Shown one piece after another: positions 34,019 to 42,010 of a stretch of DNA of 64,000 nucleotides. Both the position numbers and the translations under genes were made by a program. The notes beneath the pieces were generated by a model that searched no databases, was not told where the DNA came from, and worked only from the letters and a program-made list of their open reading frames with translations. The DNA is from Pseudohalocynthiibacter aestuariivivens (GTDB taxonomy: Bacteria > Pseudomonadota > Alphaproteobacteria > Rhodobacterales > Rhodobacteraceae), in assembly GCF_018457175.1 (NCBI RefSeq), contig NZ_JAGFNU010000004.1:186001-250000 (forward strand), read 5' to 3'. Each line of letters begins with the position of its first letter. Position 1 is the first letter of the stretch.

Positions 34019-34034
34019 TTTATCAAATGGTAAA
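34019..34034. promoter_or_regulatory. Degenerate RutR-like box (TTTATCAAATGGTAAA)
   Basis: Imperfect inverted repeat TTTATCA-AA-TGGTAAA that agrees with the RutR consensus TTGACCA-NN-TGGTCAA at 11 of 14 defined positions. It lies upstream of preT (start 33965, minus) in the region shared with accB. Confidence 0.45.
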
Positions 34035-34201
34035 TTTTTAGTCTCTCTTTTTTCGTTAACGCATTGTTTTTTCTCACTGGCACATGGCAGTCTTCCATTT
34101 AATGGCAACAATCGCTTTTCACCCTACATTGGCTGACGTATAAGCAAACGAGCTCAGGGCAAGCTCGCTACAGACGAGCAGCAAGACCAATCGAGGATGG
34201 C

Positions 34202-34693
34202 ATGACAAAAAAATCTCAAGATTCAGACGTTGCATTTATTCAGGCGCTGGCAGAATTGCTGCACGAGAATGATCTGACCGAACTTCAAGTCAAACGTTGT
34301 TACGGCGAGGACGACAGTTTGAACGTCCGGGTCAGCCGCGCAAAAACGGTTCTCGCTTCTGCGGCTGTTCAAGCCGCAGCACCTGTTGCAGCACCCGCTG
34401 CACCCGCACAAGGGGCCCCTTCAGCTCCTGCTGCCAACTCAGAAGACCCAGCGAACCACCCTGGTGCTGTTTCTTCACCAATGGTCGGCACAGCCTATTT
34501 GGCTGCTGAACCGGGTGCCGCCGCCTTCGTCACAGTTGGCTCGCAGGTCAACGAAGGCGACACCCTGATGATAATTGAAGCCATGAAAACCATGAACCAA
34601 ATCCCCGCGCCCAGATCTGGCACGGTTAAACGCATTCTGGTGACAGACGGGGACGCAGTCGAATATGGCGCTCCCCTGATGATCATCGAATAA
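34202..34693 (+). CDS. accB: Biotin carboxyl carrier protein of acetyl-CoA carboxylase
   Basis: 163-residue carrier. An N-terminal domain of about 50 residues is joined by an Ala/Pro-rich linker (about 55-80) to the C-terminal biotinyl domain, whose '[13 protein letters not shown]' places the biotin on Lys129. Its 'thumb' region '[19 protein letters not shown]' marks the acetyl-CoA carboxylase type. Biotin carries CO2 from AccC to the carboxyltransferase for malonyl-CoA synthesis. It is eleven bases upstream of accC and forms an operon with it. Confidence 0.96.
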   Translation: MTKKSQDSDVAFIQALAELLHENDLTELQVKRCYGEDDSLNVRVSRAKTVLASAAVQAAAPVAAPAAPAQGAPSAPAANSEDPANHPGAVSSPMVGTAYLAAEPGAAAFVTVGSQVNEGDTLMIIEAMKTMNQIPAPRSGTVKRILVTDGDAVEYGAPLMIIE

Positions 34694-34704
34694 AGGCAGG
34701 CGCC

Positions 34705-36054
34705 ATGTTCGAAAAGATCCTGATCGCCAACCGAGGCGAAATCGCTTTGCGCGTCATTCGTGCAGCCCGGGAAATGGGAATCAAATCGGTCGCCGTACAT
34801 TCGACAGCTGATTCAGACGCAATGCATGTGCGTATGGCTGACGAGGCAATCTGCATCGGGCCTCCGCCCGGCGTGGACAGTTACCTTTCGATTTCATCGA
34901 TCATTTCTGCTTGCGAAGTCACAGGAGCACAAGCCATTCACCCCGGCTATGGCTTCTTGTCCGAGAACGCGAATTTCGTACAGATCGTTCAGGATCATGA
35001 CATCACGTTTATCGGACCGACGGCGGAACATATCCGCATCATGGGCGACAAGATTACCGCCAAGGAAACTATGAAGGCGCTGGGTGTGCCATGTGTTCCC
35101 GGATCCGAAGGTGGTGTCCCTGACTATGAAACGGCACAAAAAGTAGCTGAAGAAGTGGGTTACCCTGTCATCATCAAGGCAACTGCCGGTGGTGGTGGAC
35201 GCGGCATGAAGCTCGCCAAATCCGCTGATGAACTTGAAACGGCGTTCCGCACGGCGCGTTCCGAAGGCAAATCAGTCTTTGGTAACGATGAAGTTTATAT
35301 TGAAAAATACCTGGGTGCGCCACGGCATATCGAAGTTCAGGTTTTTGGGGACGGCAAGGGTAAAGCCGTTCATCTGGGAGAGCGTGACTGTTCACTTCAA
35401 CGCCGCCATCAAAAGGTTTTCGAAGAAGCCCCCGGCCCAAGCATTACACCAGAATTGCGGGACAAGATTGGCAAGACCTGCGCCGACGCAGTCGCGCGTA
35501 TCAACTACATTGGCGCTGGCACAATTGAATTTCTCTATGAAAACGGTGAATTCTTTTTCATTGAAATGAACACGCGACTCCAAGTCGAACATCCCGTTAC
35601 AGAAGCCATCTTTGGTGTAGACCTTGTTCGTGAACAGATCCGCGTGGCAGGTGGGCTTTCAATGTCATTTGGGCAGGATGATCTGGACCTGCATGGCCAC
35701 GCAATCGAGGTGCGGATCAACGCGGAAAAACTCCCGAACTTCAGCCCCTGTCCCGGCAAGATCACCGCGTTTCATGCACCGGGTGGTTTGGGTGTGCGTA
35801 TGGATTCCGCACTCTATAACGGTTATTCAATACCCCCCTATTACGACAGTCTGATTGGGAAGCTGATTGTGCATGGCCGCGACCGACCAGAAGCACTGGC
35901 TCGGTTAAAGCGAGCCCTGGGAGAGTTGATTGTAGATGGCATTGATACCACCCTGCCACTTTTCCATGCGTTGCTTGATGAACCGGATATCCAGACTGGT
36001 GACTACGACATCCACTGGTTGGAACATTGGCTGGAAACCAACCTGGGCGGGTAG
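34705..36054 (+). CDS. accC: Acetyl-CoA carboxylase, biotin carboxylase subunit
   Basis: 449-residue ATP-grasp enzyme that carboxylates biotin on AccB. Standard marks are 'FEKILIANRGEIALRVIRA' at the start, the glycine-rich ATP lid 'IKATAGGGGRGMKLA', 'RDCSLQRRHQKVFEEAPGP', 'FFIEMNTRLQVEHPVTE' with the catalytic Glu and Arg, and the C-terminal 'YDSLIGKLIVHG'. Length is usual for bacterial AccC. The last codons are followed after 23 bp by aat, a common roseobacter order. Confidence 0.97.
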   Translation: MFEKILIANRGEIALRVIRAAREMGIKSVAVHSTADSDAMHVRMADEAICIGPPPGVDSYLSISSIISACEVTGAQAIHPGYGFLSENANFVQIVQDHDITFIGPTAEHIRIMGDKITAKETMKALGVPCVPGSEGGVPDYETAQKVAEEVGYPVIIKATAGGGGRGMKLAKSADELETAFRTARSEGKSVFGNDEVYIEKYLGAPRHIEVQVFGDGKGKAVHLGERDCSLQRRHQKVFEEAPGPSITPELRDKIGKTCADAVARINYIGAGTIEFLYENGEFFFIEMNTRLQVEHPVTEAIFGVDLVREQIRVAGGLSMSFGQDDLDLHGHAIEVRINAEKLPNFSPCPGKITAFHAPGGLGVRMDSALYNGYSIPPYYDSLIGKLIVHGRDRPEALARLKRALGELIVDGIDTTLPLFHALLDEPDIQTGDYDIHWLEHWLETNLGG

Positions 36055-36077
36055 CCAGTGCTTGGGGGGTCTTCCCC

Positions 36078-36719
36078 GTGACTGAAAAAATCACACCTGA
36101 AATGTTGCTTCGCGCTTATGCTGCGGGCGTTTTTCCTATGGCAGATTCACAGGAAAACCCCGAGATTTTCTGGGTGGACCCGTTAGATCGGGGAATTTTG
36201 CCATTGGACAAATTCCACATTTCAAGAACCTTGAAGCGAAATATACGCCATGAAACTTTTCAAATTAGAACAAATTTTGACTTTTTTTCTGTTTTAAAAG
36301 GATGTGCAGACAGAAATGAGACCTGGATCAATGACTCAATCTTTCAGCTTTACCTGTCACTGCATGAAATGGGCTTTGCGCATTCAATGGAGGTTTGGCA
36401 AGAAGATACATTGGTGGGGGGGGTATACGGCGTAGCGCTTGGCGGTGCTTTTTTTGGTGAAAGCATGTTTTCACGACGCAAGGATGCGTCAAAGATCGCG
36501 CTGGCTTATCTTGTAGACAGGTTGCGGGTCGGGGGGTTTACGCTATTCGATACACAATTCATCACCCCACATCTTGCATCCTTGGGCGCTGTTGAAATTT
36601 CTCGCGCGCACTATCGTGAATTGCTGGAACAGGCCTTGCTTGTAAACGCAGATTTCAACAGACAGGTTGGCACGCCAAGCGGTCAGGACGTGATACAGCG
36701 CAATACCCAAACATCATAG
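36078..36719 (+). CDS. aat: Leucyl/phenylalanyl-tRNA--protein transferase
   Basis: 213-residue N-end rule enzyme that adds Leu or Phe to proteins with N-terminal Lys or Arg, marking them for ClpAP. Family marks are 'AYAAGVFPMADS', 'IFWVDPLDRGILPL', 'GVYGVALGGAFFGESMFS' and 'DTQFITPHLASLGAVEI'. The start is GTG at 36078 behind a G-rich stretch; the longer frame begins with TTG inside accC and is unlikely. Its 3' end overlaps the convergent DUF2155 gene by 37 bp. Confidence 0.94.
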   Translation: MTEKITPEMLLRAYAAGVFPMADSQENPEIFWVDPLDRGILPLDKFHISRTLKRNIRHETFQIRTNFDFFSVLKGCADRNETWINDSIFQLYLSLHEMGFAHSMEVWQEDTLVGGVYGVALGGAFFGESMFSRRKDASKIALAYLVDRLRVGGFTLFDTQFITPHLASLGAVEISRAHYRELLEQALLVNADFNRQVGTPSGQDVIQRNTQTS

Positions 36720-37039
36720 CGCGGGTGGTCCAGAGCATTGAGCGCGGGTGATGATGCAATCATCCATCCTTCGAACAAAGGTGAAACCGAGCCTTCGCCA
36801 CGAATTTCCAGCGAAGCAAAAGCGTCGCCCGCGGGATTTCCCGTTGGGTAGCGACAGCTGTTAAGTTTGATCTCCAACCTTCCGAGCTTTACGACCTCGC
36901 CCGATGACATCTGATAGTCAGCTAGGTTACCGTTTACCTTATCAAGACTGCGCAGCACAGCGCCGCTCGCTTCCGTGGCATCTTGTGCGTTTCCCTGACT
37001 TGCGGCCAGAGCAGCAACAATTGCCAAAGCTCGGATCAT
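36683..37039 (-). CDS. DUF2155 periplasmic protein
   Basis: 118-residue exported protein with a short signal peptide cut after 'SQGNA'. The mature domain has the DUF2155 blocks 'VLRSLDKVNGNLADYQMSSG', 'LGRLEIKLNSCRYP' and 'FEGWMIASSPALNALDHPRYDVWVLRC', read in parts, with two cysteines that could form a disulfide. Its ATG overlaps the MlaD stop by four bases. Function is unknown; cotranscription with an MlaD protein suggests an envelope role. It overlaps aat at the 3' end. Confidence 0.9.
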   Translation of the reverse strand: MIRALAIVAALAASQGNAQDATEASGAVLRSLDKVNGNLADYQMSSGEVVKLGRLEIKLNSCRYPTGNPAGDAFASLEIRGEGSVSPLFEGWMIASSPALNALDHPRYDVWVLRCITS

Positions 37040-37482
37040 TCTTCACTGCCTGATACGAATTTCAGCAACAAGGACACGAGGCTTACTGCGCCTTGCGTAT
37101 CCTCTATCTCCGATCCTGGTTCGTAATTCAGGGGCGAACCACCGGGTAATATTTCAACAAAAGTTCCACCCAAAAGCCCTTCAGAGGAAATTTGGATAGA
37201 GCTGTCGTCCGGAACTACGACACCTTCAAAAACCGAAATCTCACTATCTGCTCTGAAATTTTGTGTGTTCAGGTTCAGCCCGATCACCGTTCCGACTTTG
37301 ACACCGGCCATCCGAACGTCAGTCCCGATCGAAACGCCTTCGACGGATCTGAAACTCGCTTTCAAGGAATAGTCGCCACTTTCAGTGGAGAACCCCGTTG
37401 CTTGCCCGGCAAAAACAAGAAACCCTATCGCGACAGCCAGAACGGCCCCGCCGACCAATACCTCTGTTGTATTCTCAGACAT
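37036..37482 (-). CDS. mlaD: MlaD-family outer membrane lipid asymmetry protein (MCE domain)
   Basis: 148-residue protein with a single N-terminal membrane anchor (about residues 8-26) and one periplasmic MCE domain ('FRSVEGVSIGTDVRMAGVKVG' to 'GLLGGTFVEILPGG'). MlaD hexamers bind phospholipid between the two membranes as part of the MlaFEDB transporter. The other mla genes are not in the window, which is common in roseobacters where mlaD stands with NDUFA12 and DUF2155 genes. Confidence 0.9.
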   Translation of the reverse strand: MSENTTEVLVGGAVLAVAIGFLVFAGQATGFSTESGDYSLKASFRSVEGVSIGTDVRMAGVKVGTVIGLNLNTQNFRADSEISVFEGVVVPDDSSIQISSEGLLGGTFVEILPGGSPLNYEPGSEIEDTQGAVSLVSLLLKFVSGSEE

Positions 37483-37504
37483 TTAAGTATCCCAAGTCTG
37501 TGGA

Positions 37505-37879
37505 TTACTCAGGCTTCCAGGCTTCATAGTCTTTACCAGACTTAGTGGCCGTGTGCCTGATTGAACCTGCAGGCGCATAGGCAAGCTCTGTACCTGTCAG
37601 GTTTTCCTGATGTTGCTTTTCCCAAGGCTTATGCGCCAATGGTGTCTTTGTCGGTGGCTCGTCCCAGGTGAAATGCAACCAGCCGTGCCAGTCAGGGGAA
37701 ATGCGGCTCGCTTCAATATCGTTAGCGTAATTCACCCAGCGGCGTTTTCCGTCGCGGGTTTGGTAAAAGATATTGCCCTGTTCATCCTCGCCAACTTTGA
37801 CACCTTTGCGCCAGGTAAATAGCCGTGTACCAAGCGTTTGGCCGTGCCACCAAGTGATAAGAGACAAAATAAAGCGCAT
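37505..37879 (-). CDS. NADH:ubiquinone oxidoreductase subunit NDUFA12-like
   Basis: 124-residue accessory complex I protein homologous to mitochondrial NDUFA12, found in alphaproteobacteria. Family marks are 'WWHGQTLGTRLFTWRKGVKVGEDEQGN' and 'RRWVNYANDIEASRISPDWHGWLHF', here given in part, and the C-terminal 'YEAWKPE'. The ATG at 37879 (MRFILSLI) has GGAGGGTTT upstream; the frame above it is not family-like. It binds the matrix/cytoplasmic arm of complex I. The gene heads the mlaD-DUF2155 unit. Confidence 0.93.
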   Translation of the reverse strand: MRFILSLITWWHGQTLGTRLFTWRKGVKVGEDEQGNIFYQTRDGKRRWVNYANDIEASRISPDWHGWLHFTWDEPPTKTPLAHKPWEKQHQENLTGTELAYAPAGSIRHTATKSGKDYEAWKPE

Positions 37880-38059
37880 GAAACCCTCCGGGAGCAATTT
37901 CTCATGATATGAACCATGTTTGCGCCAAGGTCCAGTGGAAGAGAGCGCATCGTGATAATGGAGCGTCATTTCATTTCAGAATTTGGCTTTGCTGCGCCGA
38001 GTTTCAGGACGCGTAAGGGAGTAGTTCTATTCGAGAGCTGAAAACTCCATCAGTCTCAG

Positions 38060-38093
38060 AATGGAAAAGGGCCGCCGCACACACGATGGCCCT
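38060..38093 (-). terminator. Terminator downstream of clpX
   Basis: On the minus strand AGGGCC (38093-38088) pairs with GGCCCT (38073-38068) around a 14-nt loop, followed by TTTCC. It lies about 40 bp after the clpX stop. Confidence 0.65.
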
Positions 38094-38130
38094 ATCCTAA
38101 TAATTTAGCAGGTCTCAGTCGCCAGCGTAT

Positions 38131-39396
38131 CTAACCAACGGAAACCGGATTTTCTTTCGCATCACTGTGTACGAAAAGCGGTGCTGCATCAGAATTTACA
38201 GCCTCTTCATTCACAACAACCTCATCAACGCTGTCCATTCCGGGCAATTCAAACATCGTATCCAGCAAGATATCTTCCATGATAGACCGCAAACCTCGAG
38301 CACCCGTTTTCCGGTTTATCGCACGTTTTGCAATTGCAGCCAGCGCATCTTCGGTAAAGGTCAAGGTCGTGTCTTCTAACTCAAAAAGCCGTTGATATTG
38401 TTTGACCAATGCATTTTTGGGCTGCGTCAGAATCGTGATAAGCGCGTCTTCGTCCAGATCAGTCAGTGTTGCGATGACTGGTAGGCGGCCAACAAATTCC
38501 GGGATCAACCCAAATTTAAGAAGATCTTCAGGCTCAAGTTCAGTGAACATCTCACCGACACCGCGGGTGTCGTTGTCTTTCACATCTGCGCCGAATCCCA
38601 TGGATGAACCCTTGCCACGCGTCGCGATAATCTTTTCGAGACCTGCGAATGCACCGCCGCAAATGAACAGGATATTCGTGGTATCAACCTGAAGAAATTC
38701 CTGCTGCGGATGCTTGCGCCCGCCTTGTGGCGGAACAGAAGCGACTGTGCCTTCCATAATTTTCAGCAACGCTTGCTGAACGCCTTCACCCGACACATCA
38801 CGGGTTATCGAAGGATTGTCAGATTTACGCGTGATCTTATCAACTTCGTCAATATAAACGATACCACGCTGCGCGCGTTCAACATTGTATTCAGACGCTT
38901 GCAACAGCTTTAGAATAATGTTTTCAACGTCTTCCCCAACGTACCCTGCTTCGGTCAGCGTTGTGGCGTCAGCCATTGTGAAGGGGACATCCAGAATACG
39001 CGCCAGCGTTTGCGCAAGAAGCGTTTTACCGCACCCCGTAGGGCCAATAAGCATGATGTTCGATTTCGCGAGTTCAATCTCACCAGATTTAGAGCCGTGA
39101 TTCAGGCGCTTATAGTGATTGTGAACCGCGACTGACAGCACCCGTTTCGCATGTGTTTGTCCGATGACATAGTCATCCAGCACAGTACAAATCTCGCGAG
39201 GAGATGGCACGCCCTCGGATGATTTCAGCCCGGCTGTCTTGGTCTCTTCGCGTATGATATCCATGCACAGCTCGACGCACTCGTCGCAGATGAACACTGT
39301 TGGGCCAGCGATAAGTTTACGCACCTCATGCTGACTCTTTCCGCAAAAAGAGCAGTACAGGGTGTTTTTACCGTCGTTGCCAGAATTATTCGCCAT
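38131..39396 (-). CDS. clpX: ATP-dependent Clp protease ATP-binding subunit ClpX
   Basis: 421-residue AAA+ unfoldase. The N-terminal zinc finger has '[17 protein letters not shown]' and 'CDECVELC'. The AAA+ core has Walker A '[17 protein letters not shown]', Walker B '[10 protein letters not shown]' and the pore loop GYVG in '[12 protein letters not shown]'. The '[10 protein letters not shown]' block holds the sensor region, and the IGF-type ClpP-binding loop is represented near 'FGLIPEF' and 'IGQT' areas only by position. The ATG at 39396 is preceded by GAGGAAAG. It unfolds substrates for ClpP encoded immediately upstream. Confidence 0.97.
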   Translation of the reverse strand: MANNSGNDGKNTLYCSFCGKSQHEVRKLIAGPTVFICDECVELCMDIIREETKTAGLKSSEGVPSPREICTVLDDYVIGQTHAKRVLSVAVHNHYKRLNHGSKSGEIELAKSNIMLIGPTGCGKTLLAQTLARILDVPFTMADATTLTEAGYVGEDVENIILKLLQASEYNVERAQRGIVYIDEVDKITRKSDNPSITRDVSGEGVQQALLKIMEGTVASVPPQGGRKHPQQEFLQVDTTNILFICGGAFAGLEKIIATRGKGSSMGFGADVKDNDTRGVGEMFTELEPEDLLKFGLIPEFVGRLPVIATLTDLDEDALITILTQPKNALVKQYQRLFELEDTTLTFTEDALAAIAKRAINRKTGARGLRSIMEDILLDTMFELPGMDSVDEVVVNEEAVNSDAAPLFVHSDAKENPVSVG

Positions 39397-39399
39397 CAC

Positions 39400-39535
39400 T
39401 TTCCTCTAAGGCCATCGCCTCACTCTGATACCCGCCAAATTATGGCAGGAGTTGGTGCCCTCGACCCAGCTTAGGCCAGCCAAATTTGATCTACAACGCC
39501 AAAATCACGACTTTGGCTCCTGCCTCGTAAATGGA
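39400..39535 (-). other. clpP-clpX intergenic region with long-range inverted repeat
   Basis: This 136-bp gap contains CTCCTGCC (39517-39524) and its complement GGCAGGAG (39444-39451), which could close a large structured loop on the clpPX transcript. I see no clear terminator or separate small gene in it. Confidence 0.35.
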
Positions 39536-40159
39536 TTAGGTGTCAGATTTAGGGCGATTTTCGACAATTTCGTCGATCAGGCCCCATTCTTTTGCGTCCT
39601 CTGCGGACATAAAGTTGTCTCTCTCCAGCGCGTCGACAACGGCTTTTATCTTCTGACCGGTGTGTTTCACATAGATCTGATTAAGACGATCTTTGAGCTT
39701 TTGTGTCTCTTGCGCGTGAATCATAATATCTGTCGCCTGCCCCTGATACCCACCAGACGGCTGGTGCACCATTACACGGCTGTTCGGCAGCGAATAGCGC
39801 ATCCCAGGCTCGCCTGCCGTTAACAAAAGCGAGCCCATAGAAGCGGCCTGACCGATTACGACAGTAGAAACTTTGGGCTTGATGTACTGCATCGTGTCGT
39901 AGATCGAGAGACCAGAGGTCACTACGCCACCCGGCGAATTGATGTACATCGAGATTTCTTTTGAAGGGTTTTCAGATTCCAGAAACAGAAGCTGCGCAAC
40001 AATAACGGTTGCCATCTCATCGTGAACCGGACCTGCAACAAAGATGATACGTTCTTTCAGGAGTCGCGAAAAGATATCATAGCGGATCGAACCACGTGAT
40101 GTTGTCTCTTCGACGGTTGGAATTATGAAGTTAGTGAGTGTTGAAATTGGATCGTACAT
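39536..40159 (-). CDS. clpP: ATP-dependent Clp protease proteolytic subunit ClpP
   Basis: 207-residue serine peptidase. Catalytic Ser107 lies in '[11 protein letters not shown]' and His132 in 'VMVHQPSGG', and the family block '[20 protein letters not shown]' is intact. It forms the 14-subunit chamber that degrades polypeptides fed by ClpX. The short propeptide '[10 protein letters not shown]' is roseobacter-like. It lies upstream of clpX in the usual order with a 139-bp gap. Confidence 0.97.
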   Translation of the reverse strand: MYDPISTLTNFIIPTVEETTSRGSIRYDIFSRLLKERIIFVAGPVHDEMATVIVAQLLFLESENPSKEISMYINSPGGVVTSGLSIYDTMQYIKPKVSTVVIGQAASMGSLLLTAGEPGMRYSLPNSRVMVHQPSGGYQGQATDIMIHAQETQKLKDRLNQIYVKHTGQKIKAVVDALERDNFMSAEDAKEWGLIDEIVENRPKSDT

Positions 40160-40321
40160 TTTGCCTGCCTGCTACTGTCGCCTGATCTTTAGCGCGGGAT
40201 ACCTACGAGAGTCTTAGTTGTGCGCCCGGGCCCCTGCAAGGGGCGACGACGGTATTTGCGACCTTTTTAACAATGTCCGAAGCGTCCAGTCAGCATGGCG
40301 CCATACAAAAACGCCTGATTT

Positions 40322-41353
40322 TCAATGATGCGGTCGCAATCCCTTCTGTTTCATTTGCTCAGCCGACCGATCCTCCCCCATCAGGGTTTCAGAAAAGAAT
40401 GTGACCTGAGCACGCCCTTTGCTTTTCGACGCATAGAGCGCAAAATCTGCATCTGCGAGCATTTTTTCAGCATTCAGGCTCTCGTAATTTTCAGAGGTCG
40501 TCGCACCAATACTTGCGGAAATTCTGCAGAGCGCTCCGTTGAACGCAATCGGCCGTTCCAACTTCGCGATTATCCTTTGTGCAAAAATTTTTAGTTTCGC
40601 GGCGTCCGTCATATCCGGAAAGAGAACGACAAACTCATCACCACCAACCCTTGCGACAGTGTCATCCAAGCGTGTTTCTGCGACAAGCACATTGGCAACT
40701 TCCTGCAGTACATAGTCCCCCGCTGCGTGCCCATAGGTGTCATTCACATCCTTGAAAAAATCCAGGTCAAGGTGCATCAGGCCGAACCGTCTGTTTGCCT
40801 CAATCTTGCGCGCGAGAATATGGTCCATAGCGCGGCGGTTCTTCAGGCCCGTCAATGTATCTGAAAGCGCTTGTTCTTCCGCTACTGTTTTTGCGCTTTG
40901 CAATCTGTTGTTCAGTTTACGCAGCTCGTTCATCACAGCTGTCTTAGCCTCGACAAGGTAAAGCATTTCCACAGTAAGATCCGTCGGCGCGAAATCGGCT
41001 ATCGTTAGCCCGTACTCACGCACGCAATCCAAAACCGAGATCCCAAAGGACAGGTTGAGCAGGACACGCTCATCACATGTTTTGACGATTTGACCTTTAA
41101 ACGATGTTGCGGGTTCGGAACGAAACCGCAAATACAGTTTATGGCCCACAAGATTAAAGAGTTCTGAAACGTGCTTTACACCTGCCGGACGACGCAGTCT
41201 GAAGACGTCCAGAAATGGATTTCCGATCAGTTCGCCCTTCGGTCTCAGCTTCATCAGGGTCGGGCCTGCATGGGTAATATCACCAGATACATTCAGACAA
41301 AGGTGCATCGGAATAAGCTGGTCGAGCACTTGCCCCAACTGAAACTCTGTCAT
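40322..41353 (-). CDS. Diguanylate cyclase (GGDEF) with H-NOX-associated-like N-terminal domain
   Basis: 343-residue cytoplasmic protein. Residues about 1-130 resemble the HNOBA domain of guanylate cyclases: a PAS-like start ('GPTLMKLRPKGELIGNPFLD') followed by 'FKGQIVKTCDERVLLNLSFGISV' type strands. A coiled coil lies at about 132-165. The GGDEF domain has 'TLTGLKNRRAMD', 'HLDLDFFKDVNDTYGH' and the intact active site 'RVGGDEFVV', with an RxxD inhibitory site (RLDD) five residues upstream, so cyclic-di-GMP synthesis with product inhibition is expected. Its ATG overlaps the stop of the H-NOX-like frame by four bases, showing that the two were built as one signalling unit. Confidence 0.85.
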   Translation of the reverse strand: MTEFQLGQVLDQLIPMHLCLNVSGDITHAGPTLMKLRPKGELIGNPFLDVFRLRRPAGVKHVSELFNLVGHKLYLRFRSEPATSFKGQIVKTCDERVLLNLSFGISVLDCVREYGLTIADFAPTDLTVEMLYLVEAKTAVMNELRKLNNRLQSAKTVAEEQALSDTLTGLKNRRAMDHILARKIEANRRFGLMHLDLDFFKDVNDTYGHAAGDYVLQEVANVLVAETRLDDTVARVGGDEFVVLFPDMTDAAKLKIFAQRIIAKLERPIAFNGALCRISASIGATTSENYESLNAEKMLADADFALYASKSKGRAQVTFFSETLMGEDRSAEQMKQKGLRPHH

Positions 41354-41947
41354 GCCACCTCACCTGCGATCTGTGTCAGGTCGAATGCACGCCCCTCCGA
41401 AAAGTCGGACTCAAACACTGAAATCGATATTTTTTCAAAACCCAGTTCAGCGCCCTCATACTCCAGAAACACCAATGCACCGTAATCATCCGCCATTCCG
41501 CGTAATAGCCCGAGCGCAACATGCCCAAAACCGGTATGGACCCAATGACTGAACAGGGTAAAATTTCCCTTTCCGTTGTCTTTCAATTCCAATCTGGGAA
41601 TATCGAGATCAGGCACAGCAAGTTTCGCCCGATCCTGAAGATCATCCAGAGAATGAAGAAACTCAACGAAGTTGACTCCGCCAAAGCGCAGCAAACGGCG
41701 AACGGCCACAACATTCCTATGAGAAACAAGATACGTACCCGAATCTTCCATCACGTCGTCACGGGGATTAGAAAGCCGAACGGCTAATTGCATCCAGAAC
41801 AGCATAAGTCAGGCTGTCATCGTAGCTGAGCATCGCCTCAAAGCCTGGTAACCCGATGTTTGCCGAAACAGCCACGTCAGCCCAGATCTGCGCACCATAG
41901 GTATCTTGAACGAAACATTGGATAGACCGGTTAATCAGACCATGCAT
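41350..41947 (-). pseudogene. H-NOX (heme-NO-binding)-like sensor gene, split by a one-base frameshift
   Basis: The intact-looking ATG at 41947, behind GAGGGGAAG, opens MHGLINRSIQCFVQDTYG, the standard H-NOX start, but stops at 41762 after 61 codons. The rest of the domain continues in the next frame to 41350. Dropping one base near 41778 restores LDAISR-RLSNPRDD and a protein of about 198 residues. Two features of a heme site are missing: the proximal histidine, found in the LDxLH motif of the family, is Gln in 'SLDDLQDRA', and the YxSxR heme-propionate motif is replaced around 'FSHWVHTGF'. The fold is otherwise recognisable ('LAVPDLDIPRLEL', 'GLLRGMADDYG'). It may be a decaying gene, a sequencing error, or two coupled polypeptides. 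Confidence 0.8.
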
Positions 41948-42010
41948 TTTCTTCCCCTCAAAATTTTGAAGGAAAGCTAGAGTGCAGGCATTAACATCAC
42001 ACTTACGGTG

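Noticed and set aside
40160-40260. Possible RpoH-type promoter upstream of clpP (CTTG ... CTAAG)
   Set aside because: The spacing between the two elements is about 19 bases and the -10 part fits poorly, so I do not call a heat-shock promoter.
41762-41780. Programmed +1 frameshift like that of prfB in the H-NOX gene
   Set aside because: The codon before the stop is TTC, whose tRNA would not re-pair well after a +1 slip, and no internal Shine-Dalgarno sequence is placed to stimulate it; mutation or sequencing error is simpler.
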